From Candidatus Spyradosoma merdigallinarum (lineage in GTDB: Bacteria > Verrucomicrobiota > Verrucomicrobiia > Opitutales > UBA953), in assembly GCA_018713755.1 (NCBI GenBank), contig DVOG01000039.1, forward strand, positions 1-17,442: a DNA stretch of 17,442 nt. Direction: 5' to 3'. The stretch's first letter is position 1. Every line of letters starts with the position of its first letter. A model generated the notes under the pieces. That model searched no databases and was not told the origin of the DNA. It was given only the letters and a program-made list of their open reading frames with translations. The translations under genes were made by a program, and so were the position numbers. Positions 1-6,339 of the stretch are shown here, piece by piece.

Positions 1-147
1 CGTGCAGATCGCTGACTTCCAAGAGCGGCATGTTTTTTTTTCGGAACGAAGAATCGCCGCTTCTTCTAAGATTTTTCCCGACGCCCGGCAACGGGAAATT
101 TCCGCGTTCCCGCGCGTTCCCGGCGGCGCAAAAAAAAAGAAAAATCG

Positions 148-184
148 AAAAAAAAAAAGCTTGTCGGAGCACTTTTTTTTTTTT
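148..184. terminator. A-run/T-run hairpin, terminator-like
   Basis: An 11-base A run (148-158) is followed by a short GC core and then a 12-base T run (173-184), so the RNA could fold with an A-U lower stem and a U-rich 3' end in either direction. It lies in the 280-bp gene-free start of the window, which also holds a T9 run at 33-41 and an A9 run near 130-138. A gene to the left of the window may terminate here. I see no credible coding sequence in 1-280: the open frame across it is low-complexity Lys/Arg/Phe. The stem core is weak, so this is tentative. Confidence 0.3.
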
Positions 185-262
185 GTCAGAATCGCGGTCA
201 AGGAAATGAGACATGCTCCCGCGGCGTTTCGTTTCCGAAAACACAACGCAAAAACATTAATC

Positions 263-268
263 TATAAC
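263..268 (+). promoter_or_regulatory. Possible -10 element (TATAAC) of the PEP-CTERM gene
   Basis: TATAAC matches the sigma70 -10 consensus at 5 of 6 positions and lies in the AT-rich stretch before the start codon at 281. Transcription would begin around 275, leaving a leader of only a few bases. No convincing -35 hexamer sits 16-18 bp upstream, and no Shine-Dalgarno sequence precedes the ATG. Confidence 0.3.
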
Positions 269-280
269 TGACATATCGTT

Positions 281-1078
281 ATGAAAAACTACATCACAGT
301 CGCGGCGCTTCTCGCCGCAGGAACGGCGTTCGCGAACGCCGACGTCGTCGCCGTCTTCAATTGCGGCGACAAGGGCGATAACTCAGCGTGGATGGATAAG
401 AGCCAGACTGGCTGGACGCTCGCCCAGATGGCTAATGGAAGCGGAAACTTCGACGAGGTCGAGGGAGGAAACGGCATCAAGCTCAGCTTGACGGGGGACG
501 GCCTCGGCAGCACCGGTCCCGGGGGCTCGTTCTCGGCGGCTCAAGGCGCTACGACCAGTCCTTACGCGATTCCGCCCGCGCTGACGACGCTGTCGACCAA
601 GGTTCTCGGCACCGGCGACTACAACACGCTCTGGGGCGGTTCGGTCAATATGTGGGAAGCGGGATCCGCGACGCTCAAGCTGGACGGTCTCACGGCGAAC
701 ACGGAATACAAGGTCTACCTGTTCAGCGCCCGCGCGAACGGGGAAACCAACGGCTCCGTGGAGTGGACGACGACGGCTACGTCCAACGTTGACTGGTCGG
801 TCTGGAAGGTCGCCGGTACCTGGGTGGTAGGCACCAGTTCTTCCACGGTTCAGTTCGACGGGTCCTCGGACGGTCTGAACGCGAGCATCGTCGAAGTGTT
901 CTTCACCACGGGCGCCGATGAGACCTCGGTTTCGTTCAGCACGGGCGACAACCAGAGATTCACGCTCAACGGCATCGTCGTCGACCAGGGTCAGACGATC
1001 CCGGAACCGTCGGCGTTCGGTCTGCTCGCGGGTCTGGGCGCGCTGGCGCTCGTGGCTTCGCGCCGCCGCTGCAAATAA
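281..1078 (+). CDS. PEP-CTERM sorting domain-containing exported protein
   Basis: This 265-residue protein is probably secreted and then sorted or anchored at the cell surface by an exosortase system. It has a Sec signal peptide (residues 1-20, cleavage predicted after ANA). A beta-rich body follows (about 21-235) with Gly, Ser, Thr and Asn in abundance. The C-terminal sorting signal has PEP at 241-243, a hydrophobic helix (about 246-260) and a basic RRR tail. That tripartite tail is typical of PEP-CTERM proteins in Opitutae-like bacteria. The body, with an NTEYKVYLFSARANG segment, resembles beta-sandwich domains seen in such proteins, but I assign no activity. No exosortase gene is in the window. 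The start has no Shine-Dalgarno sequence but gives an immediate signal peptide. The gene contains none of the GGGAACG copies that fill the rest of the window. Confidence 0.9.
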   Translation: MKNYITVAALLAAGTAFANADVVAVFNCGDKGDNSAWMDKSQTGWTLAQMANGSGNFDEVEGGNGIKLSLTGDGLGSTGPGGSFSAAQGATTSPYAIPPALTTLSTKVLGTGDYNTLWGGSVNMWEAGSATLKLDGLTANTEYKVYLFSARANGETNGSVEWTTTATSNVDWSVWKVAGTWVVGTSSSTVQFDGSSDGLNASIVEVFFTTGADETSVSFSTGDNQRFTLNGIVVDQGQTIPEPSAFGLLAGLGALALVASRRRCK

Positions 1079-1081
1079 GAC

Positions 1082-1099
1082 GAAGCGCGTTCGCGCTTC
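1082..1099. terminator. GC hairpin just after the PEP-CTERM gene
   Basis: A perfect 8-bp inverted repeat, GAAGCGCG-TT-CGCGCTTC, begins four bases after the stop codon at 1076-1078. It is placed like an intrinsic terminator for the PEP-CTERM gene. On the plus strand it is followed by CTGAAAAAAAG rather than a T run, so classical Rho-independent termination is doubtful; it may act as a 3'-end stabiliser. Confidence 0.4.
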
Positions 1100-1148
1100 C
1101 TGAAAAAAAGCGTGCGGGGAAGACGCGTTTTTGTCCGCGCGAAAAGGA

Positions 1149-1176
1149 TTGAGGCGGCGGAAACGCGCGGTATGCT
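1149..1176 (+). promoter_or_regulatory. Possible promoter of the YihY gene
   Basis: TTGAGG (1149-1154) and TATGCT (1171-1176) are separated by 16 bp. Each matches sigma70 consensus at 4 of 6 positions. The predicted start of transcription is at about 1183, next to the chosen ATG at 1184, so the message would be leaderless or nearly so. Moderate to weak on sequence alone. Confidence 0.3.
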
Positions 1177-1183
1177 TTTGCGC

Positions 1184-2767
1184 ATGAGCGACGACGAAAA
1201 AACAGCAGCGCCTTCCGCCCCCGAGGACGCGGCTTCCGCGGAACGCGCGGGCGGCTTCTTCTTCGAGAAAATTTTCGCGCGGCCGAAAAAAATTTTCGCT
1301 GAGCTGTACGACGAAATTTGGCGGCCGGCGGGAACGGCGGCGCGCTCGGCGCCGATGCGGATTTTCGCGCTGCTGTGGCGCGTCGTGGAAATCACGGCGG
1401 CGCGGACGCTTTCCAACCGGATTCCGCTCCAGGCAGCGGCGCTGACGTATTACGTGCTGATGGCGCTCGCGCCGTTCGTGATGCTTTCGCTGACGATTTT
1501 CGCCGGCGTGATGAACGTGCGCGGCGAAGAGGCGGTCGCGACGATGAAGCTGCGCATCGCCGAAACGATGCAGCTGATCGCGCCGGAGACGACGGAGGCG
1601 GAGCAGCACGCCGCGGAGGCCGCCGCGGCGGCGGGAACGCCCGCTCCGGCGACGGTCGCGCCGGAGCTTCAGGAATTCGCGAACAACCTGCTGGAGAGCA
1701 CGATGGCGAACTCGCGCTCCGCGGGAACGATCGGCTTCGTCGTTCTCGTCGTGCTCGCGGTTTTCATGATCGCGCGCGTGGAAGACGCCTACAATCTGAT
1801 GTGGAACGTGAAGCAGGGGCGAAGCTGGGGGCGGCGCTTCGGGGCGTATTTTCTGTTCCTCGTGTTCGGCGGCGCGCTCACGGCGGTTTCGGCGTCGGCA
1901 CTTTCCGTTTCCGCGGTGTTTCGGCGCATTTCCGCGGTGGGCGGGAGCGTTCCCGCGTGGCTCGCGGCGCTGCCCGGGGGCGAGGCGTTTTTCGGGCTGA
2001 TGACCTCGTTCGTGCCGACGCTGGCGGCGATTCTCGCGCTGACGTTCGCGTTCGCGTGCCTGCACCGATACATGCCGAAGACGCACGTGCGGTGGCGCCC
2101 GGCGCTCGTCGGCGGCGCGTTCGTCGCGCTGGTCTTCGTCGGCGGGCACAAGCTGATGATGCTCTACGTGAACAATTTTTCCGAATTCAATTCGATTTAC
2201 GGGAACTTGGGCGTGATTTTCGTGCTGATGTTCATGCTCTACCTCGGATGGATTTTCCTGCTGCTCGGCGGGCAGCTTTCCTTCGCCGTGCAGAACGCGC
2301 TCTATCTGAAAAACCTGAACCGGGAATGGGCGGAGCTGAGCCCGAAGTCGAAGCAGGAGGCGTTTTTCGCGTGCCTGTTCGCCGTGTATTCCGCGGGCGC
2401 GCGCAACGCCGCGGGACCGACGCCGAGCGAGCTCAGCCGGGAGCTCTGCATCCCGCTCAATCACGTGCTCGAATGCATCGACGTGCTCCAGGCGCAGAAA
2501 CTCATCGTCAAGCTCGACGAGGAAAGCCTGGGCAGGGACGGCGAGGCGTGCTACAACGCGGCGGGAACGGTGCCGGAGATGACCGTCGCCGACCTGAAAA
2601 AACGCTTCGACAATCTGCGTTCTCCGCTGGTCCTCGGCGGGAACGCCGAGCTGCGCGCCGCGCTGGAACGCTTTTCCGCGACGTTTTCCGTCTGCGGCGA
2701 AAGCGCGGAGAAAACGACGCTCAAAGACCTGCTCGCCCCCGCCGTTCCCGCGGCGTCAGGCGCGTAA
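1184..2767 (+). CDS. YihY/BrkB (UPF0761) family inner-membrane protein with C-terminal winged-helix-like domain
   Basis: A 527-residue polytopic membrane protein of the YihY/virulence factor BrkB family (formerly misnamed RNase BN); molecular function is unsettled. Residues 1-60 are charged and cytoplasmic. The family core runs from about 66 to 370 with roughly six membrane segments, including the LQAAALTYYVLMALAPF entry helix (82-98), YNLMWNV (203-209), and NSIYGNLGVIFVLMFMLYLGW (336-356). An Ala/Pro/Glu-rich hydrophilic insert separates helices 1 and 2 (about 112-178). Residues 380-475 resemble the winged-helix domain found in some YihY proteins (PTPSELSRELCIPLNHVLECIDVL). I chose ATG 1184 because translation from GTG 1112 adds an unlike basic leader; ATG 1172 is the alternative. 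The 3' end overlaps the convergent ogt gene by 12 bp. It carries seven GGGAACG-type motifs. Confidence 0.85.
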   Translation: MSDDEKTAAPSAPEDAASAERAGGFFFEKIFARPKKIFAELYDEIWRPAGTAARSAPMRIFALLWRVVEITAARTLSNRIPLQAAALTYYVLMALAPFVMLSLTIFAGVMNVRGEEAVATMKLRIAETMQLIAPETTEAEQHAAEAAAAAGTPAPATVAPELQEFANNLLESTMANSRSAGTIGFVVLVVLAVFMIARVEDAYNLMWNVKQGRSWGRRFGAYFLFLVFGGALTAVSASALSVSAVFRRISAVGGSVPAWLAALPGGEAFFGLMTSFVPTLAAILALTFAFACLHRYMPKTHVRWRPALVGGAFVALVFVGGHKLMMLYVNNFSEFNSIYGNLGVIFVLMFMLYLGWIFLLLGGQLSFAVQNALYLKNLNREWAELSPKSKQEAFFACLFAVYSAGARNAAGPTPSELSRELCIPLNHVLECIDVLQAQKLIVKLDEESLGRDGEACYNAAGTVPEMTVADLKKRFDNLRSPLVLGGNAELRAALERFSATFSVCGESAEKTTLKDLLAPAVPAASGA

Positions 2768-3277
2768 GTTTTTTTCCGAATCCAGCAGAAATTTTTTCGC
2801 GTCGAGCCCGCCGGCGTAGCCCGTGAGCGAGCGGTCGCTCCCGACGACGCGGTGGCAGGGAACGACGACGGCGAGCGCGTTGGCGCCGACCGCGTTCGCC
2901 GCGGCGCGGACGGCGGCGGGCATGCCGACGCGCCGCGCGAGCTCGCCGTAGGAAACCGTTTCGCCGCAGGGAATCTCCCTCAGCGCGGTCCAGATTTTTT
3001 TCTGAAAATCCGTTCCCGCAAAGAGCAAGGGAATGCTGAACGCTGCGCGTTCTCGCCGGAAATATGCGTCCAGCTGCGCGGCGGCGATGCGGAGGAGCTC
3101 CGCGTCGCCTTCCTTGAAATCGGCGCGCAGCAGGCGCCTCAGGCGCGCCGCCGTTCTTCCCGGATGCTTCGGGCGCGCCCAGTCGCAGAGGCAGAGTTTT
3201 CCGCCGAAGGCGCCGAGCGTCATTTCGCCGCAGGGCGAGCGGTAAGGCCGGACAAGAATGAGATTCTCGGGCGTCAT
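2756..3277 (-). CDS. ogt: Methylated-DNA--[protein]-cysteine S-methyltransferase
   Basis: This 173-residue suicide repair enzyme transfers the alkyl group from O6-alkylguanine (or O4-alkylthymine) in DNA to its own cysteine. The acceptor motif PCHRV is at residues 140-144 (Cys141). The family helix-turn-helix and Asn hinge precede it (SYGELARRVGMPAAVRAAANAVGAN, about 109-133), and LTGYAGGLDAKKFLL follows. The N-terminal domain (1-85) is of the short Ogt/MGMT type, and length matches the family. The start ATG overlaps the stop of the upstream glycosylase gene as ATGA, so the two are very probably co-transcribed and translationally coupled. Its 3' end overlaps the 3' end of the YihY gene tail-to-tail by 12 bp, with no terminator between them. 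Reading frames further upstream run antisense through the glycosylase gene and are not part of it. Confidence 0.93.
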   Translation of the reverse strand: MTPENLILVRPYRSPCGEMTLGAFGGKLCLCDWARPKHPGRTAARLRRLLRADFKEGDAELLRIAAAQLDAYFRRERAAFSIPLLFAGTDFQKKIWTALREIPCGETVSYGELARRVGMPAAVRAAANAVGANALAVVVPCHRVVGSDRSLTGYAGGLDAKKFLLDSEKNLRA

Positions 3278-3933
3278 TGTTTTTTCTTTCGCTTTTTCGG
3301 GGCGGCGGGATCTTGCATCCCTTCGATCGCGCCTCCCGCGATCGCCCAAAGATAAAGGCTCGCCGTGCTCCCGTAAGGCGAGTAGCGGCGGCGGTATTTT
3401 TCGAAAAGCTCTCGGCTCAGCGCGCGATGCCGGTGAAGCATGCGCAGCCCGCGGCGGATGCCGAAATCGCCGCGGCTCAGAATGTCCGGGCGGCGCAGGG
3501 AAAAAAGCAGCAGCATTTCCGCGCTCCACGTGCCGATCCCGTCGAGCTCGCAAAGCTTCGCGACGGCGTCCGCGTCGCTCATGCCGGTGATCGCGGCGAA
3601 GTCGAAGGCGCCGCTTTCGGCTTTCGCCGCGGCGTTTTTGATGTAAGCGGCCTTGCGGAAGGAAATGCCGAAGCCGCGCAGCTCTTCCGCCGTCGCGCGG
3701 TTCACCGCCGCGGGATCGACGACGCCGAGCCCCGCCTGCAGCCGCGCCCACACCGCGGCGTGCGCCTTCGAAGAAATCTGCTGCCCGACGACGGAGTGGA
3801 CGAGCGCCGCGAAAAGATCGGGAATGACTTCCCGCCGCACGGCGCCGATGCGGTCGATGGCTTCGCCGAGCCGCGCGTCGCGGCTCTTCAGCCAGGCGAT
3901 TTCTTTTTCTCCGTAGGGAAAGTATTCGGTCAT
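3274..3933 (-). CDS. HhH-GPD superfamily DNA-3-methyladenine glycosylase (AlkA-like)
   Basis: A 219-residue base-excision enzyme predicted to remove alkylated purines such as 3-methyladenine. Visible features are the ALVHSVVGQQIS helix (43-54), the helix-hairpin-helix LDGIGTWSAEML (130-141) and the catalytic aspartate in GDFGIRRGL (Asp156). This order is typical of the AlkA branch of the HhH-GPD superfamily. It is shorter than E. coli AlkA because it lacks the N-terminal domain, as many bacterial homologues do. It ends in a Lys-rich tail (KKRKKK). The stop codon overlaps the ogt start by 4 bp, pairing glycosylase and methyltransferase in one alkylation-repair operon. Homologues in some bacteria are induced by alkylation through Ada; no Ada-type regulator is visible here. 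It diverges from the ketopantoate reductase gene across 93 bp. Confidence 0.9.
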   Translation of the reverse strand: MTEYFPYGEKEIAWLKSRDARLGEAIDRIGAVRREVIPDLFAALVHSVVGQQISSKAHAAVWARLQAGLGVVDPAAVNRATAEELRGFGISFRKAAYIKNAAAKAESGAFDFAAITGMSDADAVAKLCELDGIGTWSAEMLLLFSLRRPDILSRGDFGIRRGLRMLHRHRALSRELFEKYRRRYSPYGSTASLYLWAIAGGAIEGMQDPAAPKKRKKKQ

Positions 3934-3980
3934 CGTTCGGTTCGTTCGGGCGCGCGGGAACGCGACTCGCTTTTCCGCCG

Positions 3981-4009
3981 AGAAAATCGCTTTGCGTTCT
4001 TTTCGTCAA
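3981..4009 (-). promoter_or_regulatory. Possible promoter of the alkylation-repair operon
   Basis: Reading leftwards, TTGACG (4009-4004) is a near-consensus -35. The hexamer 17 bp further (3986-3981, TTTTCT) is a poor -10. The -35 lies inside the spacer of the opposing promoter candidate at 3992-4020, so divergent transcription could be mutually exclusive. Only the -35 is persuasive. Confidence 0.28.
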
Positions 4010-4020
4010 AAAAATAATTT
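3992..4020 (+). promoter_or_regulatory. Possible promoter of the ketopantoate reductase gene
   Basis: TTGCGT (3992-3997), a 17-bp spacer containing an A7 run, and TAATTT (4015-4020). The -10 ends six bases before the ATG at 4027, so transcription would start at or next to the start codon. Matches are partial (4/6 at the -10), hence low confidence. Confidence 0.33.
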
Positions 4021-4026
4021 TCGCGC

Positions 4027-4962
4027 ATGATGAAAATTGCGGTTGTCGGAGCGGGCGCCGTCGGCGCCTATCACGGAATACGCCTCGCGCAGGCGGGGCA
4101 TGAGACTCACTTCCTTCTGCGCAGCGACTACGAGGCCGTGCGGGAACGCGGCGGCTTCGAAATCCGCGACCGCGGGAAAACGTCCGTCGTTCCCGTGCTC
4201 GCGCACCGGAGCCCGGAGGAAATCGGCGCGTGCGATCTCGTGCTGATCGCGCTGAAAACGACGGCGAACGCGCAGTTCCCGAAGCTGCTCCCGCCGCTCG
4301 TCGGCGCGGGAACGACGCTGCTCACGCTGCAGAACGGGCTGGGCAACGTCGAGGCGCTCGGTGCGCTTTTCGGCGCGGAGAACGTCGTCGGCGGCTTGTG
4401 CTACGTCACGATTAACCGCCTCGCGCCCGGCGTCGTCGAAAATTTCGGCGCGACGCGGCTTTGGCTGGGCGAGGGCGACGGCGGCGCGCCGCGGGAACGC
4501 ACGCGCGCGCTCGCGGAAATGTTCTGCGCCGCCGGGCTTCCCGCCGAAGCGAAAACTTCGCTTGAAGAAACGCTTTGGAAAAAACTTTGCTGGAACATTC
4601 CCTTCAACGGGCTGGCGATCGCCGGCGGCGACATCGCCTGCGACGCGCTGCTCGCTTCTCCGGAGCTCGTCGAGCTTTCTTGGAAGCTGATGCGGGAAAT
4701 CCAGGCGGCGGCGCGCGCCCGCGGCTGCGAAATTTCCGACGAACATTTGAAAAAGCAGTTCGAGGTGACGGAGCGTTGCGGCGCGTATTTGCCGTCGAGT
4801 CTGCTCGATTACCGCGCCGGGCGCGACGTCGAAATCGAATCCATTTGGGGCGAGCCGCTGCGCCGCGGGACCGCCGCCGGCGTGCCGATGCCGCGCTTGG
4901 AAACGCTGTATCTGCTGTTGCATTCGCTTTGCCGGAAAAAGCGCGGCGTTCCCGCCGCCTGA
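4027..4962 (+). CDS. panE: 2-dehydropantoate 2-reductase (ketopantoate reductase family)
   Basis: This 311-residue protein fits the NADPH-dependent enzyme that reduces ketopantoate to pantoate in pantothenate/CoA synthesis. The Rossmann nucleotide-binding loop GAGAVG is at 8-13, and LTLQNGLGN (99-107) carries the conserved Asn. LWKKLCWNIPFNGL (183-196) has the catalytic Lys and substrate-binding Asn, and VEIESIWG (268-275) has the conserved acidic residue. Length is normal. Family members sometimes act on other 2-oxoacids, so the substrate is inferred. A second ATG lies at 4030. No Shine-Dalgarno sequence is present. The folP-like gene starts 51 bp downstream on the same strand. Both belong to B-vitamin pathways and may share a transcript. 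Confidence 0.85.
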   Translation: MMKIAVVGAGAVGAYHGIRLAQAGHETHFLLRSDYEAVRERGGFEIRDRGKTSVVPVLAHRSPEEIGACDLVLIALKTTANAQFPKLLPPLVGAGTTLLTLQNGLGNVEALGALFGAENVVGGLCYVTINRLAPGVVENFGATRLWLGEGDGGAPRERTRALAEMFCAAGLPAEAKTSLEETLWKKLCWNIPFNGLAIAGGDIACDALLASPELVELSWKLMREIQAAARARGCEISDEHLKKQFEVTERCGAYLPSSLLDYRAGRDVEIESIWGEPLRRGTAAGVPMPRLETLYLLLHSLCRKKRGVPAA

Positions 4963-4966
4963 TTTT
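4943..4966 (+). terminator. Motif-built hairpin at the end of panE
   Basis: GCGGCG-TTCC-CGCCGC forms a 6-bp GC stem spanning the last codons of panE and ending just before the stop, followed by CTGATTTT. The loop and inner stem contain the recurrent CGTTCCCG motif. The T run is short (four), so it may only attenuate read-through into the next gene. Confidence 0.3.
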
Positions 4967-5013
4967 GCCGCTTCGCGTTTTCTCTTTTCCCTCCCTTCAA
5001 AAAAATCGAAGAA

Positions 5014-5910
5014 ATGCCCGCGCCTTCCGTCAGAAACGGCTTCTGGAAATCCCCGCATTCCCGCGCGCTGCCCTGCGTCTTCGCCGAACGCACGCTGCTG
5101 ATGGGCATCGTCAACGCGACGCCCGATTCCTTTTCCGACGGCGGCGAAGCGTTTTCTCCGGACGCCGCGCGTTCCCGCGCCGCCGCGCTCGTTTCCGCGG
5201 GAGCGGACATCATCGACCTCGGCGCGGAATCGACGCGCCCCGGCTTCGCTCCCGTCGGCGCGGAGGAGGAATTGCGCCGGCTGCTTCCCGCGCTGGCGGC
5301 GATTCGCGAGGCGCTGCCGGACGTTCCCGTTTCCGTCGACACGTATCGGCCGGAGGTCGCGGAAGCGGCGATCGCCGCGGGAGCGGACATCATCAACGAC
5401 GTGCGCGCGATCGGCGCGGCGGGCGAATCCGGCGCGGAAGGCCGCGCCATGGCGCGCGTCGCGGCTCGGCTCGGCTGTCCGCTCATCGCGATGCACAACC
5501 GCGCGTTCCCGCGCGGCGCGGATTTTCTGCGGGATTTTCTCGAGGACATGCGCGCGGGGGCGGCGCGGCTTTTGTCCGAGGGCGTTCCCGCCTCCCAGCT
5601 TTGGCTCGATCCCGGATTCGGATTCGGAAAAACGCCGGAACAGAACCTGCGCCTCGTCGCCGAAATCGGAAAAATCGCGGAACTCGGTTTCCCCGTGCTG
5701 CTCGCCGCGAGCCGCAAAAGCACGCTCGGGCTCGTGCTCGGCGGGAAGCCTCCGCGGGAACGCGCGGGCGGCGACGCCGCTTGCTGCGCGCTCGGCGCTT
5801 TCGGCGGCGCGGCCTGTCTGCGGCTGCACGACGTCGGCGCGCACCGCGACTGCGTGCGGACGGCCGACGCGATCTTCCGCGCTTCGCGGGCGGCGTTCAG
5901 CGCGCCGTGA
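5014..5910 (+). CDS. folP: Dihydropteroate synthase
   Basis: This 298-residue TIM-barrel enzyme condenses p-aminobenzoate with dihydropterin pyrophosphate in folate synthesis and is the target of sulfonamides. All signature segments are visible in order: GIVNATPDSFSDGG (31-44), GAESTRPG (70-77), SVDT (107-110), IND (127-129), DPGFGFGK (199-206), SRKS (233-236) and RLHDV (270-274). The short N-terminal extension (1-27) is normal. ATG 5014 is the first start in frame after panE; no Shine-Dalgarno sequence. No other folate gene is adjacent. The 3' end overlaps the convergent small Cys-rich gene by 14 bp. The next rightward terminator-like hairpin lies beyond that gene, at 6239-6260, so this transcript may run antisense through it. 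Confidence 0.95.
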   Translation: MPAPSVRNGFWKSPHSRALPCVFAERTLLMGIVNATPDSFSDGGEAFSPDAARSRAAALVSAGADIIDLGAESTRPGFAPVGAEEELRRLLPALAAIREALPDVPVSVDTYRPEVAEAAIAAGADIINDVRAIGAAGESGAEGRAMARVAARLGCPLIAMHNRAFPRGADFLRDFLEDMRAGAARLLSEGVPASQLWLDPGFGFGKTPEQNLRLVAEIGKIAELGFPVLLAASRKSTLGLVLGGKPPRERAGGDAACCALGAFGGAACLRLHDVGAHRDCVRTADAIFRASRAAFSAP

Positions 5911-6223
5911 GCTTTTCTTCGAGAATTTCCGCGGCGCAGAAAACGCAGTCCGGGCAGGGGACGCGGCCCTTCTGCTTGAGATCGCGGCAATGCGTGTAGC
6001 CGAGTTTTTTCTCGAACGCCTCGGAAACGGCGGCGGCGTCATTCCCCGCGAGAGTCATCGCGCAGTAGAGCGCGCCGCAGAGCCCGTCGGGCGCGCGCCC
6101 GGTGCCGCAGCCGCTGAATTCTTCGACGCGGTCGTCCTGCCCGACGGCATGAGCGACCGCCTGCGCGCAGTTGTGGCTGAGCGGCGGTTTGCGGAACGAT
6201 TCAAGCGCTTTTTCTTTCGTCAT
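5897..6223 (-). CDS. C_GCAxxG_C_C-type small redox protein
   Basis: A 108-residue Cys-rich protein resembling the C-GCAxxG-C-C family of putative redox-active proteins, often found near electron-transfer genes in anaerobes. Visible pattern: SHNCAQAV (Cys19), SGCGTGRAPDGLCGAL (Cys39, Cys49), Cys54, then THC (Cys79) and CPDCVFC (Cys90, 93, 96). The CxxCxxC near the C terminus could bind a metal or Fe-S cluster, which is inference. Length is short but in the family range. There is no signal peptide, so it should be cytoplasmic. It stands alone on its strand between folP, whose 3' end it overlaps by 14 bp, and a divergent LysM gene. The exact function of the family is not established. Confidence 0.75.
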   Translation of the reverse strand: MTKEKALESFRKPPLSHNCAQAVAHAVGQDDRVEEFSGCGTGRAPDGLCGALYCAMTLAGNDAAAVSEAFEKKLGYTHCRDLKQKGRVPCPDCVFCAAEILEEKLTAR

Positions 6224-6233
6224 GACGGCGCGG

Positions 6234-6263
6234 AGGCTAACGCGTTCCCGCGCGTTTTTTCAA
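6234..6263 (-). promoter_or_regulatory. Possible promoter of the small Cys-rich gene
   Basis: Reading leftwards: TTGAAA (6263-6258), an 18-bp spacer, and TAGCCT (6239-6234). The -35 is 5/6 and the -10 is weak (TA...T retained). The spacer holds CGCGGGAACGCG, a full copy of the recurrent motif. The start codon at 6223 lies about four bases downstream of the expected transcription start. Confidence 0.33.
6239..6260 (+). terminator. Rho-independent-terminator-like hairpin, rightward
   Basis: AACGCG-TTCCCG-CGCGTT makes a 6-bp stem followed directly by four more T residues and then C. No plus-strand gene ends immediately before it; the nearest is folP, 330 bp to the left beyond a minus-strand gene. 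It would stop folP read-through before the LysM gene. The same bases overlap the promoter candidate of the minus-strand gene and contain the CGTTCCCG motif. Confidence 0.4.
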
Positions 6264-6289
6264 GCGGATTTTTCGCGGAAAATTCTCTG

Positions 6290-6318
6290 TTGAAAGGCGG
6301 CGTTCCCGCGTGCATAGT
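6290..6318 (+). promoter_or_regulatory. Probable promoter of the LysM-recF operon
   Basis: TTGAAA (6290-6295, 5/6 consensus), a 17-bp spacer, and CATAGT (6313-6318, 4/6). Transcription would begin near 6325, leaving about 15 bases before the ATG at 6340. The spacer contains CGTTCCCG (6301-6308). With optimal spacing this is one of the better promoter candidates in the window. Confidence 0.45.
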
Positions 6319-6339
6319 TGCCCCGTTGCGTTCCGGAAA

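Noticed and set aside
2..271. Open frame of 89 codons at the left edge
   Set aside because: Translation is Lys/Arg/Phe homopolymer created by A and T runs, begins with a GTG near the edge, and resembles no protein; treated as intergenic.
383..2464. Very long minus-strand open frame (693 codons) opposite the PEP-CTERM and YihY genes
   Set aside because: It is Arg/His/Glu-rich antisense of a real membrane-protein gene, a common shadow in GC-rich DNA, with no domain signature.
3278..4009. N-terminal extension of the ogt frame
   Set aside because: It lies in a shifted frame inside the glycosylase gene; the Ogt family start is at MTPENL.
4006..6042. Minus-strand open frame (678 codons) opposite panE and folP
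   Set aside because: Arg-rich antisense of two clearly recognised enzymes; no recognisable motif.
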